Assembly (NCBI RefSeq): GCF_014648095.1
Contig: NZ_BMQL01000027.1
Coordinates: 1 to 54,764 of the forward strand
Reading direction: 5' to 3'
DNA length: 54,764 nucleotides
From: Deinococcus ruber
GTDB taxonomy: Bacteria; Deinococcota; Deinococci; Deinococcales; Deinococcaceae
In this document: one piece after another, positions 42,900 to 50,062 of the stretch
Position numbering within the stretch: position 1 is the first letter of the stretch
How the letters are laid out: every line of letters begins with the position of its first letter
The notes under the pieces: model-generated
The model's database searches: none
What the model saw: the letters and a program-made list of their open reading frames with translations, nothing else
Told to the model about the DNA's origin: nothing
Made by a program: the position numbers and the translations under genes

Positions 42900-43787
42900 A
42901 TGGACATTTCAATTCTGGGGATTCCGATGGATCTGGGAGCCGGGCGGCGCGGCGTGGACATGGGGCCGGGAGCGCTCCGCAACGCCCGCCTGAATGCCGC
43001 GCTGCGCGAGCTGGGCCACCGCGTTCACGATCTGGGCGACGTGGCCGTGACCATTCCCGAAACGGTCGACCGCCTCGAATCGCAGGGCCTGATCTTCAAA
43101 GACAGCATTCTGAACGCCTGCACCGAGAGCTACCGGCGACTGAGTGCGCTGGGGCCGGAAGTCTTTCCGATCAGCATCGGCGGCGACCACAGCATGAGCA
43201 TGGGCACCGTGCCGGGCGCGTCGCAGGGCAGGCGCACCGGCTTGATCTGGGTCGATGCCCACACCGATTACAACACGCCGGGCAGCAGCCCCAGCGGCAA
43301 TATTCACGGCATGCCCGTCGCACACCTGACCGGCCTGGGCGACCCGCAACTCAGCAGCATCGGGGGAGCAGGCTGGCGAGTCGATCCCTCAGATATCGTG
43401 ATGATCGGGATTCGCAGCGTGGACACCGCCGAGCGCCAACTGGTACGCGAGGCGGGCATCAAGGTCTACACCATGAAAGACGTTGATCAGATGGGCATTT
43501 CGCGCATCGCCCATGAAACGCTGGAGCGCCTGAGTGGGGTGGAGCGGCTGCACGTCTCGTTCGACGCCGACGCCCTCGATCCGACCCTCTGCCCCGGCGT
43601 GGGCACCCCCGTTCCTGGCGGCCTCAGCTACCGCGAAGGCCACCTGCTGATGGAACTGTTTGCCGAGTCGCGGCGCGTGACCAGTCTCGACATCGTGGAA
43701 GTCAATCCGACGCTCGATACACGCAACGCCACCGCCGAGGTAATGGTGGGCATGGCCGCGAGCCTGATGGGGCAGCAGATCATGTAA
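42900..43787 (+). CDS. rocF: Arginase
   Basis: The 295-residue ureohydrolase cleaves arginine to ornithine and urea using two Mn ions. Ligands are His97 (GGDHS), Asp119, His121 and Asp123 (DAHTDYN), Asp222 and Asp224 (SFDADALDP). VDGLDP-like variants and EVNP near the end also fit arginase rather than agmatinase. TACGCT lies 6 nt before the ATG (leaderless). Two palindromes precede it. Confidence 0.94.
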   Translation: MDISILGIPMDLGAGRRGVDMGPGALRNARLNAALRELGHRVHDLGDVAVTIPETVDRLESQGLIFKDSILNACTESYRRLSALGPEVFPISIGGDHSMSMGTVPGASQGRRTGLIWVDAHTDYNTPGSSPSGNIHGMPVAHLTGLGDPQLSSIGGAGWRVDPSDIVMIGIRSVDTAERQLVREAGIKVYTMKDVDQMGISRIAHETLERLSGVERLHVSFDADALDPTLCPGVGTPVPGGLSYREGHLLMELFAESRRVTSLDIVEVNPTLDTRNATAEVMVGMAASLMGQQIM

Positions 43788-43812
43788 CAGGGCAGACTTA
43801 CAGGCTTTAGGG

Positions 43813-44346
43813 TTACAGACCTCCGCCCTTGAGGAAGAGAGTCGTGCTGCCGACATTCTTCCCTGTATCAGTGAAGGCAAGTTCGATCAGCTTGTTACCA
43901 ACCGCCCCAAGAGGCAGAGTAATCTTATAAATTACCCGCACCTGATCGTAGTAACGAACATTGATAGACTTAGTATCTGTCGATGTTTTGACGACGTTTT
44001 TACGAACCCAGGCCTGAGCAAGACTGATCTGCCAGCCTTCAGGCAGGCCAGATGGCTTCATTTCGAGCCAGGGTGCAGCATTCTCAGGCGAGCGCACATC
44101 ACCTGTTATGTTCTGATTATAGGTATCAAAATCGATCTTTAGATCGTCGAAACGGGATTCATCGATATCGAAGGTCGAGGCGTTATAGGTGTACTGGACA
44201 TAGACCGTCTGTCCAGCCATACCCTGAGCCGCTGCCGTTGCCGAAGCAGCGACATAAGGTGCCCCCTGGCTCCCCATCACAGCAGGCGCACACGACGCAA
44301 ACAGCAGGCTCGTACTCATAATGGCAAGGCGACTCATTTTCTTCAT
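43813..44346 (-). CDS. Hypothetical lipoprotein
   Basis: The 177-residue protein has a lipoprotein signal (LLFASCAPA; lipobox Cys at residue 19), then a beta-rich domain with many Tyr/Asp residues (VYVQYTYNASTFDIDESRFDD). Base composition is lower in GC than the neighbours, which may mark recent arrival. Family not recognised. A second ATG four codons in is also possible. Confidence 0.75.
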   Translation of the reverse strand: MKKMSRLAIMSTSLLFASCAPAVMGSQGAPYVAASATAAAQGMAGQTVYVQYTYNASTFDIDESRFDDLKIDFDTYNQNITGDVRSPENAAPWLEMKPSGLPEGWQISLAQAWVRKNVVKTSTDTKSINVRYYDQVRVIYKITLPLGAVGNKLIELAFTDTGKNVGSTTLFLKGGGL

Positions 44347-44450
44347 TACAAATTTTTCTATAGCACATTTTTAGGGTAAAAGTATGCTCATTTGACCACC
44401 CACCAACCTGCTCTGTTTATCAGCAGCAACCAGCGGCCTAAACTCAGACC

Positions 44451-45221
44451 ATGACGCGTCTGCTTTCCCGCCGTGTTCAACGCCGCCGAGAGCTTCTGTG
44501 GCTTCTGTCGGGCCTGCTGCTGATCGGCGGCCTGTATCTGGCGTTCCGTGTGCAGCTCAGCACCTTACCTGCCGACGCGCTGGCTGCTGGAAACGATCTG
44601 TTGAAGGTACGCCGGGTGCTGGCAGTGGTGGCCCATCCGGACGATCTGGAATGGTACATCGGCGGCACGCTGCGGCGGCTGGCCGATCAGGGTGCTCGTG
44701 TTGTGGTCATCGTTGCCACCGACGGCGAGAAGGGGCCAAACCGCACGGGTGCCACAAATCTGGCTGCCACCCGCCGAGCAGAGCAGGCCGCCGCCGGGCG
44801 CGTGCTGGGTTATGCTCACATCTATTCGCTTGGGCTGCCCGACCGTGGCGCGTCTCAAGGCTCTCGCCTGCTGGCAGAGCTGCGGCGCATCTATGCCCAG
44901 GAACAGCCCGAAGCGGTCTTCGCCTTCGATCCGGCCCTTCCTGCTCTCCCCTACCTGCACCCCGACCATCAGGGGTCGGCGCGGGTCTTTCTGGAATTCT
45001 GGCGCGGCCTGGGGACTGGGCATCCTCCGGTCTACCTCTTCCAGACCCGGCGGCCCAACGTGGCGGTCGATATCAGCAGCGTCATCGACATCAAGGCCAG
45101 GGCACTGGCGCAGCATGTGACCCAGAATGGCGGCAGCGCCGGAATGATGCCCCGGCTGTTTGCAGGCGACGGACGACAGGTGGGCGTGCGTTACGCGGAA
45201 CTGTTCAGAGCACTCAGATAA
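44451..45221 (+). CDS. Membrane-anchored PIG-L family deacetylase
   Basis: The 256-residue protein has one N-terminal helix (LLWLLSGLLLIGGLYLAFR) and a PIG-L domain with AHPDDLEWYIGG and a zinc His in LHPDHQG. The catalytic domain should lie outside the cytoplasm, so it is not the bacillithiol enzyme. It probably deacetylates an envelope sugar. TAAACT lies 6 nt before the ATG (leaderless). Confidence 0.88.
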   Translation: MTRLLSRRVQRRRELLWLLSGLLLIGGLYLAFRVQLSTLPADALAAGNDLLKVRRVLAVVAHPDDLEWYIGGTLRRLADQGARVVVIVATDGEKGPNRTGATNLAATRRAEQAAAGRVLGYAHIYSLGLPDRGASQGSRLLAELRRIYAQEQPEAVFAFDPALPALPYLHPDHQGSARVFLEFWRGLGTGHPPVYLFQTRRPNVAVDISSVIDIKARALAQHVTQNGGSAGMMPRLFAGDGRQVGVRYAELFRALR

Positions 45222-45241
45222 TAAAATCTGGCAAAGAAAAA

Positions 45242-45259
45242 CCCCAGCCGAAGCCGGGG
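45242..45259 (-). terminator. Terminator of ddrO
   Basis: On the minus strand CCCCGGC, tetraloop TTCG, GCTGGGG forms a tight hairpin followed by TTTTTCTTT. Confidence 0.85.
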
Positions 45260-45282
45260 CACGACAGCAACCAGCGCTGCGT

Positions 45283-45672
45283 TCAGTCGAGAATGCGCTT
45301 CAGGTGCAGGTAGATTTCATACCAGTCACCTTTGTCGCGGGGGCGCTTGCCGCGCAGTTCGATGCGCGACAGAGTGCGAACCCAGTCGGGCGTGATCTGA
45401 GCGCCCAGAACCGGGTCGGCCACCAGATCAGACAGCCCTTTGGGCATGGAACCTTCGCTGTTCTGGCCGTAGAATTCCACGCCTTCCAGCAGATCGTGAA
45501 CCGAGATGTTATAAGCCCCTGCCAGCGTCTGGAGGGTGTCCAGGCTGGGGTTGGTGCGCCCGCGCTCCAGGTCGGAGAGGTAAGGCACACTGATCTCGGC
45601 GGTCTCGGCAATGTCCTTCAGCCGCAGCCCGCGCTCACTGCGCAGCTCGCGTAACCGTTCATGTAATTTCAT
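45283..45672 (-). CDS. ddrO: DdrO, radiation/desiccation response repressor
   Basis: The 129-residue XRE-type repressor begins [20 protein letters not shown]; the helix-turn-helix spans about residues 5-60. The C-terminal dimerisation domain ends in [14 protein letters not shown] recognise it as DdrO, which represses DNA-damage genes at RDRM sites and is cleaved by the PprI/IrrE protease. AGGAGGT precedes the ATG at 45672. The leader contains a 42-codon upstream ORF that ends on the ddrO start. A hairpin terminator follows. pprI is not in the window. Confidence 0.93.
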   Translation of the reverse strand: MKLHERLRELRSERGLRLKDIAETAEISVPYLSDLERGRTNPSLDTLQTLAGAYNISVHDLLEGVEFYGQNSEGSMPKGLSDLVADPVLGAQITPDWVRTLSRIELRGKRPRDKGDWYEIYLHLKRILD

Positions 45673-45797
45673 CTGCACCTCCTCATGTCCGGCAACGCTG
45701 ACGCTGCGATTCCGAGACTCGCACTCTGCGACGCCCGATGACGGACAGAGACGAGCTGAACCGCATGCTGCTTGTCTGATTGCAGAATCCGGGTCAT
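45669..45797 (-). CDS. Leaderless-type upstream ORF of ddrO (42 codons)
   Basis: The ATG at 45795-45797 lies 8 nt after the -10 TACACT. The frame runs 42 codons to a TGA (45669-45671) that overlaps the ATG of ddrO as ATGA, and its codons contain the ddrO Shine-Dalgarno. The peptide begins [10 protein letters not shown]. No homologue is known to me. Translation would reach exactly the ddrO start and could set DdrO levels. Confidence 0.45.
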   Translation of the reverse strand: MTRILQSDKQHAVQLVSVRHRASQSASLGIAASALPDMRRCR

Positions 45798-45805
45798 GTG
45801 TTCGG

Positions 45806-45834
45806 AGTGTAGCACCACCTTTCGATCTGGTCAA
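45806..45834 (-). promoter_or_regulatory. Sigma-70 promoter of ddrO
   Basis: On the minus strand TTGACC (45829-45834), a 17-bp spacer and TACACT (45806-45811) form a near-consensus promoter. Start of transcription is expected near 45799, giving a leader of about 127 nt before ddrO. Confidence 0.75.
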
Positions 45835-45841
45835 TACAGAA
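45825..45841. promoter_or_regulatory. Degenerate RDRM-like palindrome covering the ddrO -35
   Basis: On the minus strand TTCTGTATTGACCAGAT shares arm positions with the recalled RDRM consensus TTATG-N7-CATAA (4 of 5 on the left, 3 of 5 on the right). Its position over the -35 fits autoregulation by DdrO. The match is imperfect and needs testing. Confidence 0.45.
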
Positions 45842-45857
45842 TAAAGGCCGTGTCTTC

Positions 45858-45886
45858 TTGATTTTCATGAAAAAGTACGCTAACTT
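45858..45886 (+). promoter_or_regulatory. Promoter of the 83-residue gene
   Basis: TTGATT (45858-45863), a 17-bp spacer and TAACTT (45881-45886) precede the gene by about 60 nt, diverging from the ddrO promoter with the two -35 boxes 23 bp apart. Confidence 0.6.
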
Positions 45887-45949
45887 CAGAGCCAAGAAAG
45901 TTCATTTTTATCAGACTCATCCCATTAAATTCTTCAGGAGGCTAAATAC

Positions 45950-46201
45950 ATGCGCGTACTGGATATCATCGCCGAGAGCATCCGCACCGGGCAGGCCCAC
46001 CCCACCACTGTCCTGAACGCGCTGATAGAGGCCGAGAACGCGGGCGGCATGGGTGCAATCCGTCAGGTGGAACGTCAGTTGAATTTAAGTACCCACGCGC
46101 TCCGTGCCCGCTCGCATCCACACACCGAGCTGGCTCAGGCGTGGCTGAATGCCACCCGCGCTTACCTGATCACCCAGGCAGAACTCAAGCGCGTCGCGTA
46201 A
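45950..46201 (+). CDS. Small conserved-looking hypothetical protein
   Basis: The 83-residue, mainly helical, soluble protein begins MRVLDIIAESIRTGQAHP and ends LITQAELKRVA. The family is not recognised. AGGAGG lies eight bases before the ATG, with a promoter upstream and a strong terminator downstream, so it is a genuine monocistronic gene. It diverges from ddrO. Confidence 0.8.
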   Translation: MRVLDIIAESIRTGQAHPTTVLNALIEAENAGGMGAIRQVERQLNLSTHALRARSHPHTELAQAWLNATRAYLITQAELKRVA

Positions 46202-46219
46202 GATCCAACGGAATCAACT

Positions 46220-46251
46220 AAAAGGCCCTACCACGTCCGGTAGGGCCTTTT
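46220..46251. terminator. Bidirectional terminator, perfect 13-bp stem
   Basis: AAAAGGCCCTACC and GGTAGGGCCTTTT form the stem with loop ACGTCC. It lies between two convergent genes and has T-runs in both directions. Confidence 0.9.
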
Positions 46252-46267
46252 GCTGTGCCAACCGGCG

Positions 46268-47761
46268 TCACTTCAGGCCGTAGATATCCTCGTATTTGGC
46301 ATACAGGTACGCCACGTAGGCGTCGGCAGACAGAGGTTTGCCGGTTGCCGCCTCGGTGATCTCGGCGGGGGTGCGGCTGCGTCCGTACTGGTGAACGTTC
46401 TGCACCAGCCAGGCACGCAGTTTGCCGTATTCGGCCCGCTCGACCTCGGCGGCAATCTCGGCGTCCTGGCGTGCGGCGTCGAGCAGTTGTACGCTCAGCA
46501 GGTTGCCCAGCGTGTACGTAGGAAAATACCCCACCAGCCCCGCCGACCAGTGAATGTCCTGCAAGACGCCTTCGGCATCGTTCGGGGGCGTCACACCCAG
46601 GAACTCCTGCATGCGGGCATTCCACGCTTCCGGCAGATCGGCCACCTTCAGGCTGCCCTCCAGCAGCGCGAGTTCCAGCTCGAAGCGCAGCATGATGTGA
46701 AAGTTGTACGTCACCTCGTCGGCCTCGACCCGGATCAGATCGGGGCGCACGCGGTTGACGGCGCGGTACAGGCTCTCGGCATCCTGGCCCTGCGCGACAG
46801 TGGGCGCGGCCTGTGCAAATGCCGGAAAGTACCGCTGCCAGAACGGACGACTGCGGCCCAGCAGATTCTCAAACATCCGCGACTGGCTTTCGTGCACGCC
46901 CAGGCTGGCCCCACGCGACAGCGGCGTACGTTCCAGCGCTGCCGAGACGCCGTGTTCGTACATGGCGTGCCCGCTCTCGTGCCACGTTCCGAACAGACTC
47001 ATCGGGAAGTAGTGTTCGTCGAAGCGCGTGGTGATCCGCAGGTCGTCACGGCTGAAATTGGTCTGAAAGGGGTGCGCCGACACGTCCAGCCGCGAGAAGG
47101 CGGGCAGCAGTCCAAAGGCGTCCTGCGCCACCTGCGCGGCAAAAGACCGCTGAGCCTCGGCGGGAAAAGAACGCGTCAATACCGAGTAATCGGTGGCGTC
47201 GGGTGCAGCGGCGATACGGCGCAGCAGCGGCAACGTCCGGTCACGCAGATCGGCAAAGATGGCCTTGACGTGGGCGGTCTTCATTCCCGGTTCGTAGTCG
47301 TCGAGCAGCGCGTCATAGGGGTGGTCGTCATAGCCCTGATAGTCGGCGTAGCGGCGTGCCAGCTCGAACATCTTCTCCAGATACGGCGCAAAACTGGCGA
47401 AATCGTTGTTCTGACGGGCCGCGACCCAGGCATGGTGCGCCTCGTTCTCGGCGCGGCTGCGCTCCTCGACAAACTCAATCGGCAGCCGGGTGGCCTTGCC
47501 GTGATCGCGGCGCACCACCCGCAGCAGCGCCGCGTCCTGATCGGTCTCGGCAGCCGCGTTGCTCAGCAGCTCTCCCAGACGCGCCGACGTGAACATCTGG
47601 TGCGACAGTCCTGCCAGCGACGCCATCTGTAATCCGCGCACCCGCGCCGCTTCCGGTGGCATCTGGGTTTCCTGATCCCAGGACATCAGCGCCTCGGCGG
47701 CTCCCAGGTCAGACAGTTGATGAATCAGGCGTTTGAGTTCTTGCAGGTCGCTTTGAGTCAT
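46268..47761 (-). CDS. Carboxypeptidase Taq (M32) metallopeptidase
   Basis: The 497-residue M32 carboxypeptidase has the zinc motif HESGH at about residues 261-265 and the family motif GVHESQSR. The later DLIRVEADEVTYNFHIMLRF and WSAGLVGYFPTYTLGN are also typical. The length is that of the Thermus enzyme. It removes C-terminal residues from peptides in the cytoplasm. TAGGCT is 6 nt before the ATG (leaderless). Confidence 0.95.
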   Translation of the reverse strand: MTQSDLQELKRLIHQLSDLGAAEALMSWDQETQMPPEAARVRGLQMASLAGLSHQMFTSARLGELLSNAAAETDQDAALLRVVRRDHGKATRLPIEFVEERSRAENEAHHAWVAARQNNDFASFAPYLEKMFELARRYADYQGYDDHPYDALLDDYEPGMKTAHVKAIFADLRDRTLPLLRRIAAAPDATDYSVLTRSFPAEAQRSFAAQVAQDAFGLLPAFSRLDVSAHPFQTNFSRDDLRITTRFDEHYFPMSLFGTWHESGHAMYEHGVSAALERTPLSRGASLGVHESQSRMFENLLGRSRPFWQRYFPAFAQAAPTVAQGQDAESLYRAVNRVRPDLIRVEADEVTYNFHIMLRFELELALLEGSLKVADLPEAWNARMQEFLGVTPPNDAEGVLQDIHWSAGLVGYFPTYTLGNLLSVQLLDAARQDAEIAAEVERAEYGKLRAWLVQNVHQYGRSRTPAEITEAATGKPLSADAYVAYLYAKYEDIYGLK

Positions 47762-47811
47762 ACCTTCAGCCTAACGCCTGCCACCAAAGAAAACGCCGAG
47801 CAGGCAGCCGT

Positions 47812-49080
47812 CTACTGCCAGCGCTCCCAGTTCTCCCCTGCCTCCCCGAGCAGCAGTGCGCGAACCTCTCCGACCAGATACAGACTGCCGCACGCCACAC
47901 TCAGGCCCTCCGGCAGCAGCGACAGCGCCTGCGAAGGCCCGTCACTCAGGCGCACAGGCACCGAGAACAGGTGGGCGAGGTCGGCGGGGTCGGCAGCCCT
48001 GGGGCTGTGGGCCGAACGCGTCAGAATGACCTCGCTCATCAGCGGTTCGAGTGCGCGGATGACGCCCTCAATATCTTTTTCCCGGGTTGCGCCGAAAACA
48101 AAAGGAACCCGACCAATTCCCAGGCCGCGCAACGCCTCGCCCAGTGCCCGCGCTCCGTCTGGATTGTGGGCACCGTCCAGCAGCACTCGCCGCGCCGATC
48201 CGAAGGGCAGCAGTTCCAGGCGTCCAGGCCAGCGGGTCTGTGCCGCCCCTGCCCGGATAGCCGCTTCGGGCAGACCGAGCCGAAGCGCTGCCAGGGCCGC
48301 CAGCGCCGCATTTTCGGCTCCGTGCCTGCCGAGCAGCGGTGTCTGAAAGCTGAGCGCCGCACCGGGCACACTCAGCCGTATCTGCCAGCCGTCCCAGCCC
48401 AGCGAGTCGGCCTGAAGCGTGGCGTCCCGCCCCATCACCCACACAGCCGCGCCCGTCGCTTCCAGAATCGGCAGCAGCGCCCTCTCTATCCCCGTGACCG
48501 CCGGACGCCCGGCACGCAGAATGCCCGCCTTCTCGCCAGCAATGGCGCTCAAGGTGTCGCCCAGAATCGCGGTGTGATCCAGGCCCACGTTGGTCAGAAC
48601 GCTCAGCAGCGGTTCCAGCGCGTTGGTGGCGTCCAGCCGCCCACCCAGACCCACTTCCATTACCGCCATCTCGGTGCCCGCTTCGGCAAAGAGCAGGCAG
48701 CCCAGCGCCGTCACGATCTCGAAAAAACTGGCTTCCAGCGCCTCGGCATGGGGGCGCACCCGCTTCAGAGCACTCAGGACGCTCTCGACAGGCAACTCTG
48801 CGCCGTCTATCAGAAAACGCTCGGCAAAACGGGTCAGATGGGGACTGGTAAACAGCGCCGTGCGCCGCCCCGAAGCGGTCAACATGGCGCTGAGTGTGGC
48901 GGCCACACTGCCCTTGCCGTTGGTACCACCTACCAGCACCGCCTCGAAGCGCCCCTGCGGATTGCCCAGCCGCGCCAGCAGTGCCCGCACACGGCTGAGG
49001 CCAGGATGCACCCCGAACCGCTGACGCTGAAACAGCCACACCAGATCGTGGGCAGCGTCTTCAGGCGTGGGCAGCGAAAT
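47812..49080 (-). CDS. folC: Folylpolyglutamate/dihydrofolate synthase FolC, start uncertain
   Basis: The Mur-ligase-fold enzyme adds glutamate to folates. It has VGGTNGKGSVAATLSAML (P-loop) near residue 50, MEVGLGGRLDATN, NVGLDHTAILGDT and LLDGAHNPDGARAL. The likely N-terminus is ISLPTPEDAAHDLVWLF. Around it there is no ATG, GTG or TTG: GGAGG at 49084-49088 is followed by ATT (49078-49080) and CTG (49072-49074). The first normal start is GTG at 49039-49041, which would remove part of the first helix. The ATG at 49164 would overlap ppaC by about 100 nt. The gene overlaps the end of ppaC slightly. Confidence 0.87.
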   Translation of the reverse strand: MSLPTPEDAAHDLVWLFQRQRFGVHPGLSRVRALLARLGNPQGRFEAVLVGGTNGKGSVAATLSAMLTASGRRTALFTSPHLTRFAERFLIDGAELPVESVLSALKRVRPHAEALEASFFEIVTALGCLLFAEAGTEMAVMEVGLGGRLDATNALEPLLSVLTNVGLDHTAILGDTLSAIAGEKAGILRAGRPAVTGIERALLPILEATGAAVWVMGRDATLQADSLGWDGWQIRLSVPGAALSFQTPLLGRHGAENAALAALAALRLGLPEAAIRAGAAQTRWPGRLELLPFGSARRVLLDGAHNPDGARALGEALRGLGIGRVPFVFGATREKDIEGVIRALEPLMSEVILTRSAHSPRAADPADLAHLFSVPVRLSDGPSQALSLLPEGLSVACGSLYLVGEVRALLLGEAGENWERWQ

Positions 49081-49993
49081 ACGCCTCCAGTGCAGGCACG
49101 ATCTGCTTCTTACGGCTGATGCGTTTCTGAAGATCGGCCACCTGCGCTTCGGTACTGGCTCCAAAGGCCGCCTGAACCACAGCAGCCTCGGCGTCAGACG
49201 GCACCAGCGTGCGGTTGGTCTCGTTCAGAATGTCCACCACGCTCAGCAGCACGCCGTCCAGCCCCGAAGCGGCCTTCTCGGCCTGCATGGCGACCAGCAA
49301 CTCGGCCTGCCGCCCAAAGACGTAGCCGGGATTGGTGGTTTCGATCACGCCCAGTCCCCACTTTCCCGCTCCAAAGGGAAAGACCTTGTAATCCATCTTC
49401 AGCAGCTTCTCGGCGGGAGTATCACCCAGGTCGCTCTTGGCCGCGAACATCTGCATGGCGTAGGCCGTCACATCGGTCACTCCCGCAATCGGAGCCAGAA
49501 AAGCCGCTGCTTCCCGGTCGGCGGCGGTGGTGGTGGGACTACGAAAGTGCAGCGTGTCCGACAGCACGGCGCTCAGCAGCAGCCGGGCATCGGTGGCGTC
49601 GATGCTCAGGCCAGCCTCACGGTGCAGCCGCATCAGAATGGTGGCCGTGCAGCCCACCGGCTCAAAGCGCAACACAGCGGGCTGAGATGTTTCCAGATCG
49701 CCCAACTTATGATGATCGACCACATGCGTGACGGTCAGGTTCTTCAGGCCCGCCACGCTCTGAGCGCTTTCGTTGTGATCGACCAGCGCAACCTCGCTGC
49801 CGGCAGGCAGTTCGCTCAGCAGGGGCGGTGCGTCTACACCCGCCTGCTCCAGCACAAAGGCGGTTTCGAAGTTCAGTTCGCCGAGTCGGTAAGCCTGGGC
49901 AGGCGTGCCCTGACGACTCAGCAGATGCGCATACACAAGGGCGGCGGTAATGGCGTCGGTATCAGGGTTCAGATGTCCAAAAACGGCAGTCAT
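49061..49993 (-). CDS. ppaC: Manganese-dependent inorganic pyrophosphatase (family II, DHH)
   Basis: The 310-residue DHH-family enzyme hydrolyses pyrophosphate. It has GHLNPDTDAI, ALVDHNE and HVVDHHKLGD as Mn-binding motifs, and a C-terminal DHHA2 domain with SRKKQIVPALEAYF. TAGCAT lies 7 nt before the ATG at 49993 (leaderless); 13 codons further upstream are open but cross the promoter. folC overlaps its end. Confidence 0.95.
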   Translation of the reverse strand: MTAVFGHLNPDTDAITAALVYAHLLSRQGTPAQAYRLGELNFETAFVLEQAGVDAPPLLSELPAGSEVALVDHNESAQSVAGLKNLTVTHVVDHHKLGDLETSQPAVLRFEPVGCTATILMRLHREAGLSIDATDARLLLSAVLSDTLHFRSPTTTAADREAAAFLAPIAGVTDVTAYAMQMFAAKSDLGDTPAEKLLKMDYKVFPFGAGKWGLGVIETTNPGYVFGRQAELLVAMQAEKAASGLDGVLLSVVDILNETNRTLVPSDAEAAVVQAAFGASTEAQVADLQKRISRKKQIVPALEAYFAAHA

Positions 49994-50021
49994 AGCATGA
50001 ATGCTAGCGCAAACGAAAAAC

Positions 50022-50040
50022 CCCCCGCACATGGCGGGGG
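50022..50040 (-). terminator. Terminator of slpA
   Basis: On the minus strand CCCCCGC, loop CATGT, GCGGGGG is followed by GTTTTTCG. It lies between the end of slpA and the ppaC promoter. Confidence 0.85.
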
Positions 50041-50062
50041 ATTTGACGTTCAGCTTCTAGGT

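Noticed and set aside
44183..44368. Cys-rich 61-codon frame near the lipoprotein gene
   Set aside because: It has a TACCCT upstream but overlaps the lipoprotein gene in another frame, and the lipoprotein has a proper signal and lipobox.
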